Counted from the stretch's first letter, positions 1 through 7,371 are shown. The stretch: DNA of 16,916 bases from DAOTXL01 sp034434895 (GCA_034434895.1 DAOTYI010000110.1:1-16916), one strand, 5' to 3'. Translations and numbers: made by a program. Notes: generated by a model not told the origin, from the sequence alone.

Positions 1-57
1 CCTCTCCCGCTCGCCCTCGGCCCGAAGGGCCTTCGGCCCGAGGGCGAGCGGGAGAGG
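1..57. repeat. 57-bp near-perfect palindrome (hairpin or REP/MITE-like repeat)
   Basis: Bases 1-28 pair with 30-57 around a central G at 29, with a single mismatch (21/37). The outer arms read CCTCTCCCGCTCGCCCTCGG and its complement. Purine-rich sequence (GGAGGGG/GGGGTGAGGG) follows it. No T-run follows on the plus strand, so it is not a typical intrinsic terminator for a gene entering from the left. It is more like a dispersed palindromic intergenic repeat. The window begins at its edge, so it may be longer. Confidence 0.75.
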
Positions 58-154
58 GGAGGGGCCAGGGGAGGGGTGAGGGCCAGGCGGAATTTTAACA
101 GCCGTCAAAAGTGTAAACCAATTTCCCCAGAAAATTGAACCATCCCTTTTCACA

Positions 155-184
155 TTGGCCAAATTCCGGGTCTGATGATAGAAT
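155..184 (+). promoter_or_regulatory. Candidate sigma70-type promoter of mutS
   Basis: A -35-like TTGGCC (155-160) lies 18 bp from a -10-like TAGAAT (179-184). The -10 is preceded by TG at 176-177, making an extended -10 (TGA-TAGAAT). The predicted start near 191 leaves a short leader that contains the AAGGAG/AGAGGAA ribosome site before the mutS ATG at 215. The position fits; no experiment supports it. Confidence 0.5.
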
Positions 185-214
185 AAAAGGCCGGTCCGAC
201 AAGGAGCAGAGGAA

Positions 215-2806
215 ATGAGCACACCCATGCGCCGTCAGTATTTGCGCATCAAGAAGCAATACCCTGACGCCATCGTCTTTTTCCGTCTGGGCGATTTCTA
301 TGAGACATTCGACGACGATGCCAGGGTTGTGGCCCAGGTGTGCGACATTGTCCTGACCTCCCGGCCGGTGGGCAAAGACCAGCGGGTGCCACTGGCCGGA
401 GTGCCCTACCATGCCGTGGAGGGCTATCTGGCGAAGCTGATCCAGGCCGGGTACAAGGTGGCCATTGTGGATCAGGTGGGTGAAGTGTCGGCCCAGGAGC
501 TGGTGGACCGCCAGGTGGTGCGGGTGGTCACCCCCGGCACCGTGGTCGAACCGGCGTTGTTGGACCAGCGGCGCAACAACTATCTGGCCGCTCTGGTGGT
601 GGAAGGGGAGCGTGCCGGTCTGGCCTACGCCGACATCACCACCGGCGAATTTGCGGCGACGCAACTGGCCGGCGGCGATCCCCTTCGCCTGGCCCTGGAG
701 GAGCTGGCCCGCCTGCAACCGGCCGAGGTGGTCACCCCCGACCCGGACCTGGTGGCGCTGGGGCGTCAGGCTGGCAGCCCGGCGATCAGCGGCCACGAAC
801 GCTGGCCGTTCGAGCTGGAAACGGCCCGTCAGGCACTGCTGGACCATTTTCAGGTGGTCAGCCTGGACGGTTTTGGCCTGGACGGGCTGCCGCTGGCGGT
901 GCAGGCGGCGGGTGGACTGCTTCACTACCTGAGCGAGACGCAGCGCGGCCGGCTGGGACAACTGGCCAGCCTGCGCACCTATTCCACCGCTGAATTCATG
1001 ACCCTCGATGCGGCCACGCGGCGCAACCTGGAGCTGACGGAGACCATCCGCCGGGGAACGGTGCAGGGTTCGTTGTTGGGCGTGCTCGACGCCACGGTCA
1101 CCAGCATGGGTGGGCGGTTGCTGCGGCGCTGGCTTCACCAGCCGCTCCTTAACCTGGAGCGGCTCAACGAGCGGCTGGATGTGGTGGAAGCCCTCTATCA
1201 CGACACACCGGCCCGCACCCGCCTGCGCACTTTGCTCAAGAATGTGGCCGACCTGGAGCGCCTGACCAGCCGCGCCGTACAGGGCATTGCCCGGCCCCGC
1301 GATCTGCTGAGCATCCGCCACAGCCTGGAGGCGGTGCCGGAGATTCAGGCCACCGTGGGCCAGATAGGCACAGAGGTGGGGTTTCTCCGCTCACTGACCG
1401 CTCTGGACCCTTGTCGGGAGGTGGTCGAACTGGTCGGCCAGGCCATCGTTGAGGATCCGCCCGCCACCCTGAACGCCGGCGGGGTCATCCGGCCCGGCTT
1501 CTCGGCCGAACTGGACAGCATTGTCGCCGCCTCGCGGGATGCGCGGGTGTGGGTTGCCGATCTGGAACGTCGGGAGCGGGCGCGGACCGGGATCAAGACC
1601 CTGAAGGTGGGCTACAACAAAGTCTTTGGCTATTATCTGGAGGTGACCCGGGCCAACGCCGACCTGGTTCCGGCCGAATATATCCGCAAGCAGACGCTGG
1701 TCAATGCCGAGCGGTACATCACTCCGGAGCTGAAGGAATATGAGGCGCTGATCCTCAACGCCCAGGAGCGGATCGCCGAGCTGGAGGGGCGCATCTACCG
1801 CCAGGTGATGGAGCAGGTGGCAGCCGCCGCCAGACGGCTGGCGGCCCTGGCAGAGGCGCTGGCCCACCTGGATGTGTATGCTGCCCTGGCCGAAGTGGCG
1901 GTGCGGCACCGCTATGTGCGCCCGCAACTCACCACCGATGACGAGTTGCACATCATCGCCGGCCGGCACCCGGTGGTCGAGGCGATGCAGCGGGAAGAGC
2001 CGTTCGTGCCCAACGACACACACCTGTCCGCCGAGGAGCGGATCCTGGTCATCACCGGCCCCAACATGGCAGGCAAGAGCACCCTGCTCCGCCAGGTCGC
2101 CCTGATCGTCCTCATGGCCCAGATCGGCTCGTTCGTGCCTGCCGACGAGGCACACATCGGGCTGGTAGACCGCATCTTTACCCGCATCGGCGCCCAGGAT
2201 GAAATCAGCGCCGGGCAATCTACCTTTATGGTGGAGATGGTGGAGACGGCCAACCTGCTGAACCATGCCACACCGCGCAGCCTGCTGATCCTGGACGAGG
2301 TTGGGCGCGGCACCAGCACCTACGACGGCATCTCGATCGCCTGGGCGGTGGTCGAGCATATCCACAACCACCCCCGGCTGCGCTGCAAGACCCTTTTTGC
2401 CACCCACTACCACGAGTTGACCCAACTGGCGGACCTGCTGCCGCGTGTCCGCAACTACAACGTGGCTGTGGCCGAGGAAAAAGGCAAAGTGGTGTTCCTG
2501 CGGCGCGTTGTTCCCGGCGGGGCCGACCGGAGCTATGGGATTCACGTGGCGCAACTGGCCGGGCTGCCCAAACCGGTCATCCACCGCGCTCAGGAGATCC
2601 TGAAAGAGTTGGAGCAGGAGGCGCGGGCGCCTGGTGCGGCGCGGCGGACTATCAAAGTGCGGCAATTGCCCCTGTTTGCCGTCGGCCATCCGGTGCTGGA
2701 GGAGCTGGCCCGGCTGGACGTGAGCGCCATGACGCCGCTGGAGGCGATCAGCAAGCTGTATGAATTAAAGGGACAGGTGAACCAGGGGGAAGGGAGCAAG
2801 AGATAA
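215..2806 (+). CDS. mutS: DNA mismatch repair protein MutS
   Basis: Encodes an 863-residue MutS1-family protein, the usual full length. It recognises base mismatches and small loops in newly made DNA and starts repair with ATP. The N-terminal mismatch-binding domain carries the F-x-E motif (F28, E30 in GDFYETF). The connector, lever and clamp regions follow, then the ATPase domain with Walker A GPNMAGKST (residues 615-623) and Walker B LLILDE (690-695) followed by GRGTSTYDG. The C-terminal helical dimerisation segment is present. The ATG at 215 was chosen because AAGGAG...AGAGGAA lies just upstream and the MRRQYLRIKKQYPDAI start matches the family. The gene stands alone and converges on mreB with a 28-bp gap. 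No mutL is in the window. Nothing appears broken. Confidence 0.98.
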   Translation: MSTPMRRQYLRIKKQYPDAIVFFRLGDFYETFDDDARVVAQVCDIVLTSRPVGKDQRVPLAGVPYHAVEGYLAKLIQAGYKVAIVDQVGEVSAQELVDRQVVRVVTPGTVVEPALLDQRRNNYLAALVVEGERAGLAYADITTGEFAATQLAGGDPLRLALEELARLQPAEVVTPDPDLVALGRQAGSPAISGHERWPFELETARQALLDHFQVVSLDGFGLDGLPLAVQAAGGLLHYLSETQRGRLGQLASLRTYSTAEFMTLDAATRRNLELTETIRRGTVQGSLLGVLDATVTSMGGRLLRRWLHQPLLNLERLNERLDVVEALYHDTPARTRLRTLLKNVADLERLTSRAVQGIARPRDLLSIRHSLEAVPEIQATVGQIGTEVGFLRSLTALDPCREVVELVGQAIVEDPPATLNAGGVIRPGFSAELDSIVAASRDARVWVADLERRERARTGIKTLKVGYNKVFGYYLEVTRANADLVPAEYIRKQTLVNAERYITPELKEYEALILNAQERIAELEGRIYRQVMEQVAAAARRLAALAEALAHLDVYAALAEVAVRHRYVRPQLTTDDELHIIAGRHPVVEAMQREEPFVPNDTHLSAEERILVITGPNMAGKSTLLRQVALIVLMAQIGSFVPADEAHIGLVDRIFTRIGAQDEISAGQSTFMVEMVETANLLNHATPRSLLILDEVGRGTSTYDGISIAWAVVEHIHNHPRLRCKTLFATHYHELTQLADLLPRVRNYNVAVAEEKGKVVFLRRVVPGGADRSYGIHVAQLAGLPKPVIHRAQEILKELEQEARAPGAARRTIKVRQLPLFAVGHPVLEELARLDVSAMTPLEAISKLYELKGQVNQGEGSKR

Positions 2807-2825
2807 GGAAGCAGGAAGCAAGAAA
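2805..2825. repeat. 7-bp tandem repeat, mutS-mreB spacer
   Basis: Three consecutive heptamers (AAGGAAG, CAGGAAG, CAAGAAA) begin on the mutS stop codon and fill most of the 28-bp gap between the convergent mutS and mreB genes. It is one of four spacers in this window with 7-bp periodicity. No hairpin or T-tract that would serve as a terminator is seen here. Confidence 0.6.
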
Positions 2826-2834
2826 CATGTCGGG

Positions 2835-3839
2835 CTAATACGCCGGCAGGCTGCGCTTGATGACCTCATAGTCCTCCAGAGCCTTGCCCGCGCCCAGGGC
2901 CACGCAGGCGATCGGGTTGTCGGCCAGGTAGCAGGGGACGCCGGTCTCTTTGGTGAGCAGCCGGTCAAAGTTGCGCAGCAACGCCCCCCCGCCGGTCATA
3001 ACGATGCCCCGGTCAATCACGTCGGCTGCCAGCTCGGGCGGCGTCTTTTCCAGCACGGCCTTGACCACCCCGACGATAGAGGCCAACGGCTCGGCGATGG
3101 CTTCGGTGATCTCGCCGGAGGTGATCTGGATGGTCTTGGGCAGGCCGGAGACCTGATCCCGACCCCGGACCTCCTTGCGCAGCTCCTCTTCCAGAGGCAG
3201 GGCGCTGCCGATGGCGATCTTGACCTCCTCCGCCGTCTGCTCGCCGATCATCAGGTTGTACTTGCGCTTGATATAGTTGATGATCGCCTCGTCTATGCGG
3301 TTGCCCCCCACTCGCACCGAGGCAAACTCGACGATGCCGTTCACGGAGATGACCGCTGCTTCACTGGTGCCACCGCCGATATCCACCACCAGGTTGCCCG
3401 TGGGGGTGTTGATCGGCATCCCGGCCCCCAGGGCAGCCGCCAGCGGTTCTGGAATGAGATAGGCCTCCCGCCCACCCGCCTGAATGGCCGCATCGTGCAC
3501 GGCGCGGCTCTCCACACTGGTCACCCCCACCGGCACGCTGATGGCGATGAGCGGTTTGAACAGGCGGAAGCGACCGGCCACCTTCTCAATAAAGTAGCGC
3601 AACATGGCCTCGGTCACCACATAATCGGCAATCACCCCATCGCGCAGGGGCCGCGCCACCTCGATCGTTTCCGGCGTGCGGCCCAACATCTCCCGTGCCT
3701 CGCTGCCGACCGCCACGATCTTGTTATCGTTGACCGCAATGGCCACCACCGAAGGCTCTTGCAGAACGATCCCTTTGCCTTTGACCCAGACCAGGACATT
3801 GACTGTGCCCAGGTCTATCCCGATATTTTTTGTTAGCAT
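2835..3839 (-). CDS. mreB: Rod-shape determining protein MreB/Mbl (actin-like)
   Basis: A 334-residue actin-fold ATPase that forms membrane-associated filaments guiding cell-wall synthesis. The phosphate-1 motif GIDLGTVN is near residues 7-14, the phosphate-2 motif DIGGGTSE at 153-160, EPLAAALGAG at 131-140, and the adenosine motif GIVMTGGGALLRNF near the C-terminus. Length is normal for MreB or Mbl; which paralogue it is cannot be told from one sequence. The ATG at 3839 has GGGTGAT close upstream. It follows atpC by only 35 bp on the same strand, so it is probably the last gene of the ATP synthase transcript. No mreC or mreD follows, because mutS is convergent. Confidence 0.95.
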   Translation of the reverse strand: MLTKNIGIDLGTVNVLVWVKGKGIVLQEPSVVAIAVNDNKIVAVGSEAREMLGRTPETIEVARPLRDGVIADYVVTEAMLRYFIEKVAGRFRLFKPLIAISVPVGVTSVESRAVHDAAIQAGGREAYLIPEPLAAALGAGMPINTPTGNLVVDIGGGTSEAAVISVNGIVEFASVRVGGNRIDEAIINYIKRKYNLMIGEQTAEEVKIAIGSALPLEEELRKEVRGRDQVSGLPKTIQITSGEITEAIAEPLASIVGVVKAVLEKTPPELAADVIDRGIVMTGGGALLRNFDRLLTKETGVPCYLADNPIACVALGAGKALEDYEVIKRSLPAY

Positions 3840-3874
3840 TTATCACCCGATCGGAACACAGGCTCAAGCCCGGG

Positions 3875-4315
3875 CTATTGGGCTCCAGGTCCTTTGCCCT
3901 CAGGTCGGCGCCGGCGGCGAGCCACCTTGAGCTGAACGATGGATCGGCGTAGGGCCGCCTCGGCCCGGGCAAACTCCTGATCTTCTCGCCGTTTTTGGGC
4001 CATGGTCGCCTCGGCGCGCTGCCGGGCAGCCTCCGCCTGAGCCAGATCGATCTCCTCAGCCCGTTCGGCTGAGTCGGCCAGGATGGTCACATGGTTGGGG
4101 CCGACCTCCATAAACCCCCCACCGATGGCAATGAACTCATCCTCCTGGCCCGACCGGCGGAGGATCAACTCACCGTAGGTCAGAGCGGTCATCAGGGGAA
4201 CGTGGTGGGGCAGGATGCCCAGTTGCCCCTGGATGCCGGGAGCCACCACCATATCCACATCGCCCTGAAAGACAATGCGCTCGGCGGTAATCACTTCACA
4301 ACGCAATGCACACAT
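3875..4315 (-). CDS. atpC: ATP synthase F1 subunit epsilon
   Basis: A 146-residue epsilon subunit, the small central-stalk protein that couples gamma to the c-ring and can inhibit ATP hydrolysis. Residues 1-85 form the expected beta-sandwich (CEVITAERIVFQGDV, GQLGILPHHVPLMTAL, IGGGFMEVGPNHVTILADSAE). Residues 90-135 are the two-helix C-terminal domain, rich in Ala, Glu and Arg. The tail is unusually basic (RRRRRPEGKGPGAQ). The ATG directly follows the atpD stop (TAGATG), so translation is probably coupled. The upstream ribosome site is weak (GGGGAAA). A 10-bp palindrome AGCCCGGGCT (3867-3876) overlaps its stop codon. Confidence 0.96.
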   Translation of the reverse strand: MCALRCEVITAERIVFQGDVDMVVAPGIQGQLGILPHHVPLMTALTYGELILRRSGQEDEFIAIGGGFMEVGPNHVTILADSAERAEEIDLAQAEAARQRAEATMAQKRREDQEFARAEAALRRSIVQLKVARRRRRPEGKGPGAQ

Positions 4316-5707
4316 CTACAGTTTCCCCGCCGCCTCCACGGCCTCGTCAATCCCCCCCACCATGTAGAACGCCTGCTCCGGCAGGTCATCATGTTTGCCT
4401 TCCAGGATCTCTTTGAAGCCGCGCACCGTCTCCTTGACCGGCACATAGCGCCCTGCCCGGCCGGTAAACTGCTCAGCGACGAACATCGGCTGGCTCAGGA
4501 AGCGTTGGATCTTGCGCGCCCGGGCCACCACCAGTTTGTCCTCTTCTGAAAGCTCATCAATCCCCAGGATGGCAATGATGTCTTGCAGGTCTTTGTAGCG
4601 TTGCAACACCCGCTGGACCTCGCGGGCGACGCGATAATGCTCCTCGCCGACAATGCGCGGGTCGAGGATGCGCGAGGTAGAGGCCAGCGGGTCCACCGCC
4701 GGATAGAGGCCCATCTCGGCGATCGAGCGTTCCAGGGCGATGGTGGCATCCAGGTGGGCAAACGTCGCCACCGGCGCCGGGTCGGTATAGTCATCGGCGG
4801 GCACATAGACGGCCTGCATCGAGGTGATGGAGCCCCTTTTCGTGCTGACAATCCGCTCCTGGAGCTCCCCCATCTCGGTCCCCAAGGTGGGTTGGTAGCC
4901 CACCGCACTGGGCATCCGCCCCAGCAAGGCCGACACCTCGGAGCCGGACATCACAAAGCGGAAGATATTGTCAATAAACAACAGGACATCATATCCTTCG
5001 TCGCGGAAATACTCGGCCATGGTCAGCCCGGTGAGGCCCACCCGCAGGCGCACACCGGGCGGCTCGTTCATCTGCCCAAAAACCATGGCCACGCTGTTGA
5101 TCACACCCGACTGTTGCATTTCACGCCACAGGTCGTTGCCCTCGCGGGAACGCTCACCCACGCCGGCAAAGACCGAATAGCCTTTGTGCACCGTGGCGAA
5201 GGTGCGGATCAGTTCCTGAATGATGATCGTCTTGCCCACACCCGCGCCGCCAAAGATACCGGTCTTGCCCCCGCGGGTAAAAGGGGCGATCAGGTCAATC
5301 ACCTTCAGGCCGGTTTCCAGAAACTCTGGCCGGGTGACCTGGTCTTCAAAAGAAGGGGCCGGGCGGTGGATGGGATAGTATCGCTCGGCCTCCACCGGCC
5401 CTGCGTTGTCAATCGGTTCCCCCAGGACGTTGAAGATACGCCCCAGAGTAACCGGTCCCACCGGCACCCGGATCGGCCCGCCGGTGGCGATGGCTTCCAT
5501 GCCCCGGCGCAGGCCGTCGGTGGAGTCCATGGCCACACACCGCACCCAGTCGTTCCCCAGGTGCTGCTGGACTTCGACCACCAGACGGCCTCCATCGCGG
5601 GGGATATCAATAGCCTCATAAATGTCGGGTAGTTCGCCGGCCGGAAACTCCAGGTCCACCACAGGCCCCATAACCTGTACCACTCGGCCTTTGCTCCGCG
5701 TTGACAT
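4316..5707 (-). CDS. atpD: ATP synthase F1 subunit beta (catalytic)
   Basis: A 463-residue beta subunit; three copies carry the catalytic sites of F1. The P-loop GGAGVGKT is at residues 153-160. The catalytic glutamate is E185 in GERSREGNDL, and SALLGRMPSAVGYQPTL is intact. The usual FRFTQAGSEV stretch reads FRFVMSGSEV here, a mild change. The start ATG has a strong GGAGGAGG about four bases upstream. It is separated from atpG by a Lrp/AsnC-domain gene and two inserted cassettes, about 2.3 kb in all, which is unusual since atpG and atpD are normally adjacent. The enzyme is otherwise complete and should be functional. Confidence 0.98.
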   Translation of the reverse strand: MSTRSKGRVVQVMGPVVDLEFPAGELPDIYEAIDIPRDGGRLVVEVQQHLGNDWVRCVAMDSTDGLRRGMEAIATGGPIRVPVGPVTLGRIFNVLGEPIDNAGPVEAERYYPIHRPAPSFEDQVTRPEFLETGLKVIDLIAPFTRGGKTGIFGGAGVGKTIIIQELIRTFATVHKGYSVFAGVGERSREGNDLWREMQQSGVINSVAMVFGQMNEPPGVRLRVGLTGLTMAEYFRDEGYDVLLFIDNIFRFVMSGSEVSALLGRMPSAVGYQPTLGTEMGELQERIVSTKRGSITSMQAVYVPADDYTDPAPVATFAHLDATIALERSIAEMGLYPAVDPLASTSRILDPRIVGEEHYRVAREVQRVLQRYKDLQDIIAILGIDELSEEDKLVVARARKIQRFLSQPMFVAEQFTGRAGRYVPVKETVRGFKEILEGKHDDLPEQAFYMVGGIDEAVEAAGKL

Positions 5708-5729
5708 CCAGCCTCCTCCGTTCAGAACG

Positions 5730-5969
5730 TTATTCCTCCACCGGCACCACCAGGCAGGTCAGCGTGTCGCGCACGCCGGCCGCCGGCCGGATATGATCCA
5801 TGACCGTTTTGAGGATTTCGTTGGTGCTGCTCGCTTCAATGCTGACGATCAGATCGTACGGCCCGGTGATCATCTCCACCGATTGGACAAAACGACCCTT
5901 GCGCAGCGATCTATAGATGATGTTGGTCAGCCCCGGCGCTGTCCTGAGCAAAACATAAGCTTTCGCCAT
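5730..5969 (-). CDS. Stand-alone Lrp/AsnC ligand-binding (RAM) domain protein
   Basis: A 79-residue protein consisting only of the Lrp/AsnC effector-binding alpha/beta fold (AYVLLRTAPG, GPYDLIVSIEA, GVRDTLTCLVV). The DNA-binding helix-turn-helix found in full Lrp regulators is absent. Such small RAM-domain proteins are known and usually form oligomers that bind small molecules; their roles are often unclear. The start at 5969 (MAKAY) is preferred because a run of seven G (minus strand, 5976-5982) lies six bases upstream. An alternative ATG at 5975 would abut that run. It ends 22 bp before atpD and follows the displaced atpG end (copy A), so it is read within the ATP synthase transcript. No atpG-end repeat separates it from atpD, so it may have been there before the cassettes. 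Confidence 0.85.
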   Translation of the reverse strand: MAKAYVLLRTAPGLTNIIYRSLRKGRFVQSVEMITGPYDLIVSIEASSTNEILKTVMDHIRPAAGVRDTLTCLVVPVEE

Positions 5970-5986
5970 CCTCATCCCCCCCTCTC

Positions 5987-6062
5987 ATCCTCGCGCCCTG
6001 GCCAGCGCCTCCGCCCCGCCGACGATATCCAGCATCTCACGGGCGATCGCTTCCTGGCAGGC
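5987..6062 (-). repeat. Displaced copy A of the atpG 3' end (76 bp)
   Basis: This 76-bp segment matches the last bases of the intact atpG (7967-8042) except at 6044 (C instead of T) and 6059 (A instead of G). Both differences change the encoded amino acid relative to gamma: threonine to alanine and arginine to cysteine. It still reads as the gamma C-terminus EMLDIVGGAEALARARG followed by TGA (5985-5987), but has no gamma coding sequence upstream. It is the copy nearest atpD, so in an insertion model it is the original gene end pushed away. It shares CCTCTC just outside the core with copy B. Confidence 0.95.
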
Positions 6063-6081
6063 ATGGTGGTCCTGGACCCCT

Positions 6082-6531
6082 TCAGCCAGCAGGTTGATCC
6101 AGGTCATCCGCCATGGCTGATGCTCCGGCAAAGTGACCGGCCGCGTGCAAATATGCTTCAACAGCAGCAACAAAAGTTCTGGCCTCCGCCAGAGTCTCTT
6201 CGGCAATCTGCCGGGTGGCGGGCACCATCTCGCCATAATCGTGCGTCTGGCGGCGGTCAGATGCCAGGTGGAGGGCACGGGAAAGTTCAGGGGGAAAGAC
6301 GCCGGTTTTGACGAACTCACGATCAAAGAGGGAGATGGCCCCACTGTGCCTCGACGTGCCGAGCCGGCGGGTAGCGAGGAGGGCCAACAAGGCGTAGAAC
6401 ATAGCATAGTAGGCGCGGTTGATGGCGCCTCGCAGGGCGGACGCGCCAAGCAGGATCTCCGCTTCTCGCAAGCTCTCGTGCGCCTGCTCGATCCGATAAC
6501 GGATCAGGGCCTCAAGCTGTTCCGGTTTCAT
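6082..6531 (-). CDS. HEPN domain protein (HepT-like, paired with MNT)
   Basis: A 149-residue all-helical HEPN protein of the COG1895 type. Family hallmarks seen are ALRGAINRAYYAMFYALLALL (residues 32-52), RHSGAISLFDREFVKTGVFP (61-80) and RRQTHDYGEMV (93-103). In this family HEPN proteins pair with a minimal nucleotidyltransferase; in studied cases HEPN is an RNase toxin and the partner modifies it with AMP. A clear R-x4-6-H catalytic motif is not evident in this sequence, so RNase activity is uncertain. The ATG at 6531 overlaps the stop of the MNT gene (ATGA, 6528-6531), showing tight coupling. The C-terminal tail (AGHFAGASAMADDLDQPAG) looks non-conserved and ends 20 bp before atpG-end copy A, so the tail may be shaped by the insertion junction. 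Confidence 0.88.
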   Translation of the reverse strand: MKPEQLEALIRYRIEQAHESLREAEILLGASALRGAINRAYYAMFYALLALLATRRLGTSRHSGAISLFDREFVKTGVFPPELSRALHLASDRRQTHDYGEMVPATRQIAEETLAEARTFVAAVEAYLHAAGHFAGASAMADDLDQPAG

Positions 6532-6848
6532 GGCCGGATCCCCTCCCGTTCGATGTTCAGGACGAGCGGGCTGGCTCCCATGGCCCCCTGTTCCAAATCG
6601 TGACAAGTCGCCACCACCGTCGAGATGACCCGGTCCATCTCCAGGCCCACTTCCCAGGCAATTTCGCTGATCCGCTCACGCAGCTCAGGGTAGACCTCTT
6701 CCACCTCGATAAACAGGTCCAGGTCAGAGTCCGGCGCGGCTTCGCCCCTGGCTCGCGAGCCAAAGATACGCAGGTCGAGCACAGGCACGATAGCCGCCAG
6801 GCGACGCCGAACCTCGCGTGCGACCTGCCGATCGGCTTCGCTCAGCAT
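6528..6848 (-). CDS. Minimal nucleotidyltransferase (MNT, MntA-like)
   Basis: A 106-residue protein with the nucleotidyltransferase signature G-S-x10-D-x-D: G30, S31, then D42 and D44 in GSRARGEAAPDSDLDL. MNT proteins of this size pair with HEPN proteins and, where tested, transfer AMP to the HEPN toxin to silence it. The chosen start at 6848 (MLSEADRQ) fits the usual beginning of the family and has AGAGAG upstream. An in-frame ATG at 6905 overlaps the TGA of atpG-end copy B (ATGA) and would add 19 non-conserved residues. The gene overlaps the HEPN gene by four bases. It would be co-transcribed with the ATP synthase genes. Confidence 0.9.
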   Translation of the reverse strand: MLSEADRQVAREVRRRLAAIVPVLDLRIFGSRARGEAAPDSDLDLFIEVEEVYPELRERISEIAWEVGLEMDRVISTVVATCHDLEQGAMGASPLVLNIEREGIRP

Positions 6849-6903
6849 CTTGCTCTCTTCTGGCCGCAGGCTTGTTTGCCGATTGTGGCCCTCTCTTCCT
6901 CTC

Positions 6904-6979
6904 ATCCTCGCGCCCTGGCCAGCGCCTCCGCCCCGCCGACGATATCCAGCATCTCACGGGTGATCGCTTCCTGGCGGGC
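6904..6979 (-). repeat. Copy B of the atpG 3' end (76 bp)
   Basis: Identical over 76 bp to the end of the intact atpG gene. It encodes the gamma C-terminus EAITREMLDIVGGAEALARARG but uses a TGA stop (6902-6904), where the intact gene has TAG. The upstream edge coincides with the last base of the HicB-like gene's stop codon (TAG, 6979-6981), so the repeat begins exactly where that gene ends. It shares an extra CCTCTC on the other flank with copy A, giving 82 bp of A/B homology. Confidence 0.97.
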
Positions 6980-7371
6980 TACCAGGCCGGTATCAAGACG
7001 TGGATCGTTTCGGCCAGGCTCTCATCGGTGGGAATGGGTTGCCCCTGCCGGGTCAAATCGTACAGGCGCCTGTATAACCGTGTCAGAAGGTCTGCTCTGG
7101 CTTCGTCGGGCGTTCCGCCCTTTCCGATACAATCATCCAATGCCGGACAACGAGCCTGAAAGTGGCCGTTGGCCGGTTGAATAAGGATGACAAAGCGGTA
7201 ATCCCTCACTTTGTCGTGAGCCTTTTCGGCTCGCCAGCGCTCGATAGCAGCTTCGAGATCGGGTTCCGGTTCTTCTATCCCCAATTCCTGCTGGATCCGC
7301 TCTCCCAATTCCATGAGTTCCACAAGACCGCTATCATCAATTGTCAGAACATCCCGATCGTTTGCCATCAT
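6979..7371 (-). CDS. HicB-like antitoxin-fold protein
   Basis: A 130-residue protein. Residues 57-115 match the HicB-like fold: a beta strand YRFVILIQPANGHFQARCPALDDCIGKG, then GTPDEARADLLTRLYRRLYDLTRQGQPIP, as in HicB antitoxins. Residues 1-55 are an acidic helical extension not typical of HicB. No helix-turn-helix or ribbon-helix-helix DNA-binding tail follows, and no HicA toxin is next to it. Its partner here is instead the JAMM-domain gene upstream, whose stop overlaps this gene's ATG (7368-7371). The alternative ATG at 7368 would drop one residue. It ends precisely at the edge of atpG-end copy B. The fold assignment is from pattern recognition and the function is unknown. Confidence 0.75.
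   Translation of the reverse strand: MMANDRDVLTIDDSGLVELMELGERIQQELGIEEPEPDLEAAIERWRAEKAHDKVRDYRFVILIQPANGHFQARCPALDDCIGKGGTPDEARADLLTRLYRRLYDLTRQGQPIPTDESLAETIHVLIPAW

Larger units (their letters stand above)
5987..6903 (-). mobile_element. Putative cassette 1: MNT-HEPN pair plus atpG-end copy
   Basis: A 917-bp repeat-to-repeat unit lying between atpG-end copies B and A. It contains the MNT and HEPN genes in operon orientation and almost nothing else. No transposase, integrase or terminal inverted repeats are visible. The call as a mobile cassette is an inference from the flanking direct repeats and from genes that end close to the repeat boundary. Confidence 0.55.

Noticed and set aside
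1..57. Intrinsic terminator of an upstream gene
   Set aside because: The hairpin is strong but no T-tract follows on the plus strand, and the sequence before it is not in the window.
5985..6449. A 154-residue minus-strand frame ending in the gamma C-terminus, seeming to fuse new sequence to the atpG end
   Set aside because: Most of it runs out of frame across the HEPN gene, which has strong family motifs. Only the last ~25 codons are the atpG-end repeat.
6849..6905. Longer MNT protein starting at the ATG at 6905
   Set aside because: The extra 19 residues (MRGREGHNRQTSLRPEESK) do not resemble the family, and MLSEADRQ is the typical start; kept only as an alternative because of the ATGA overlap with repeat B.
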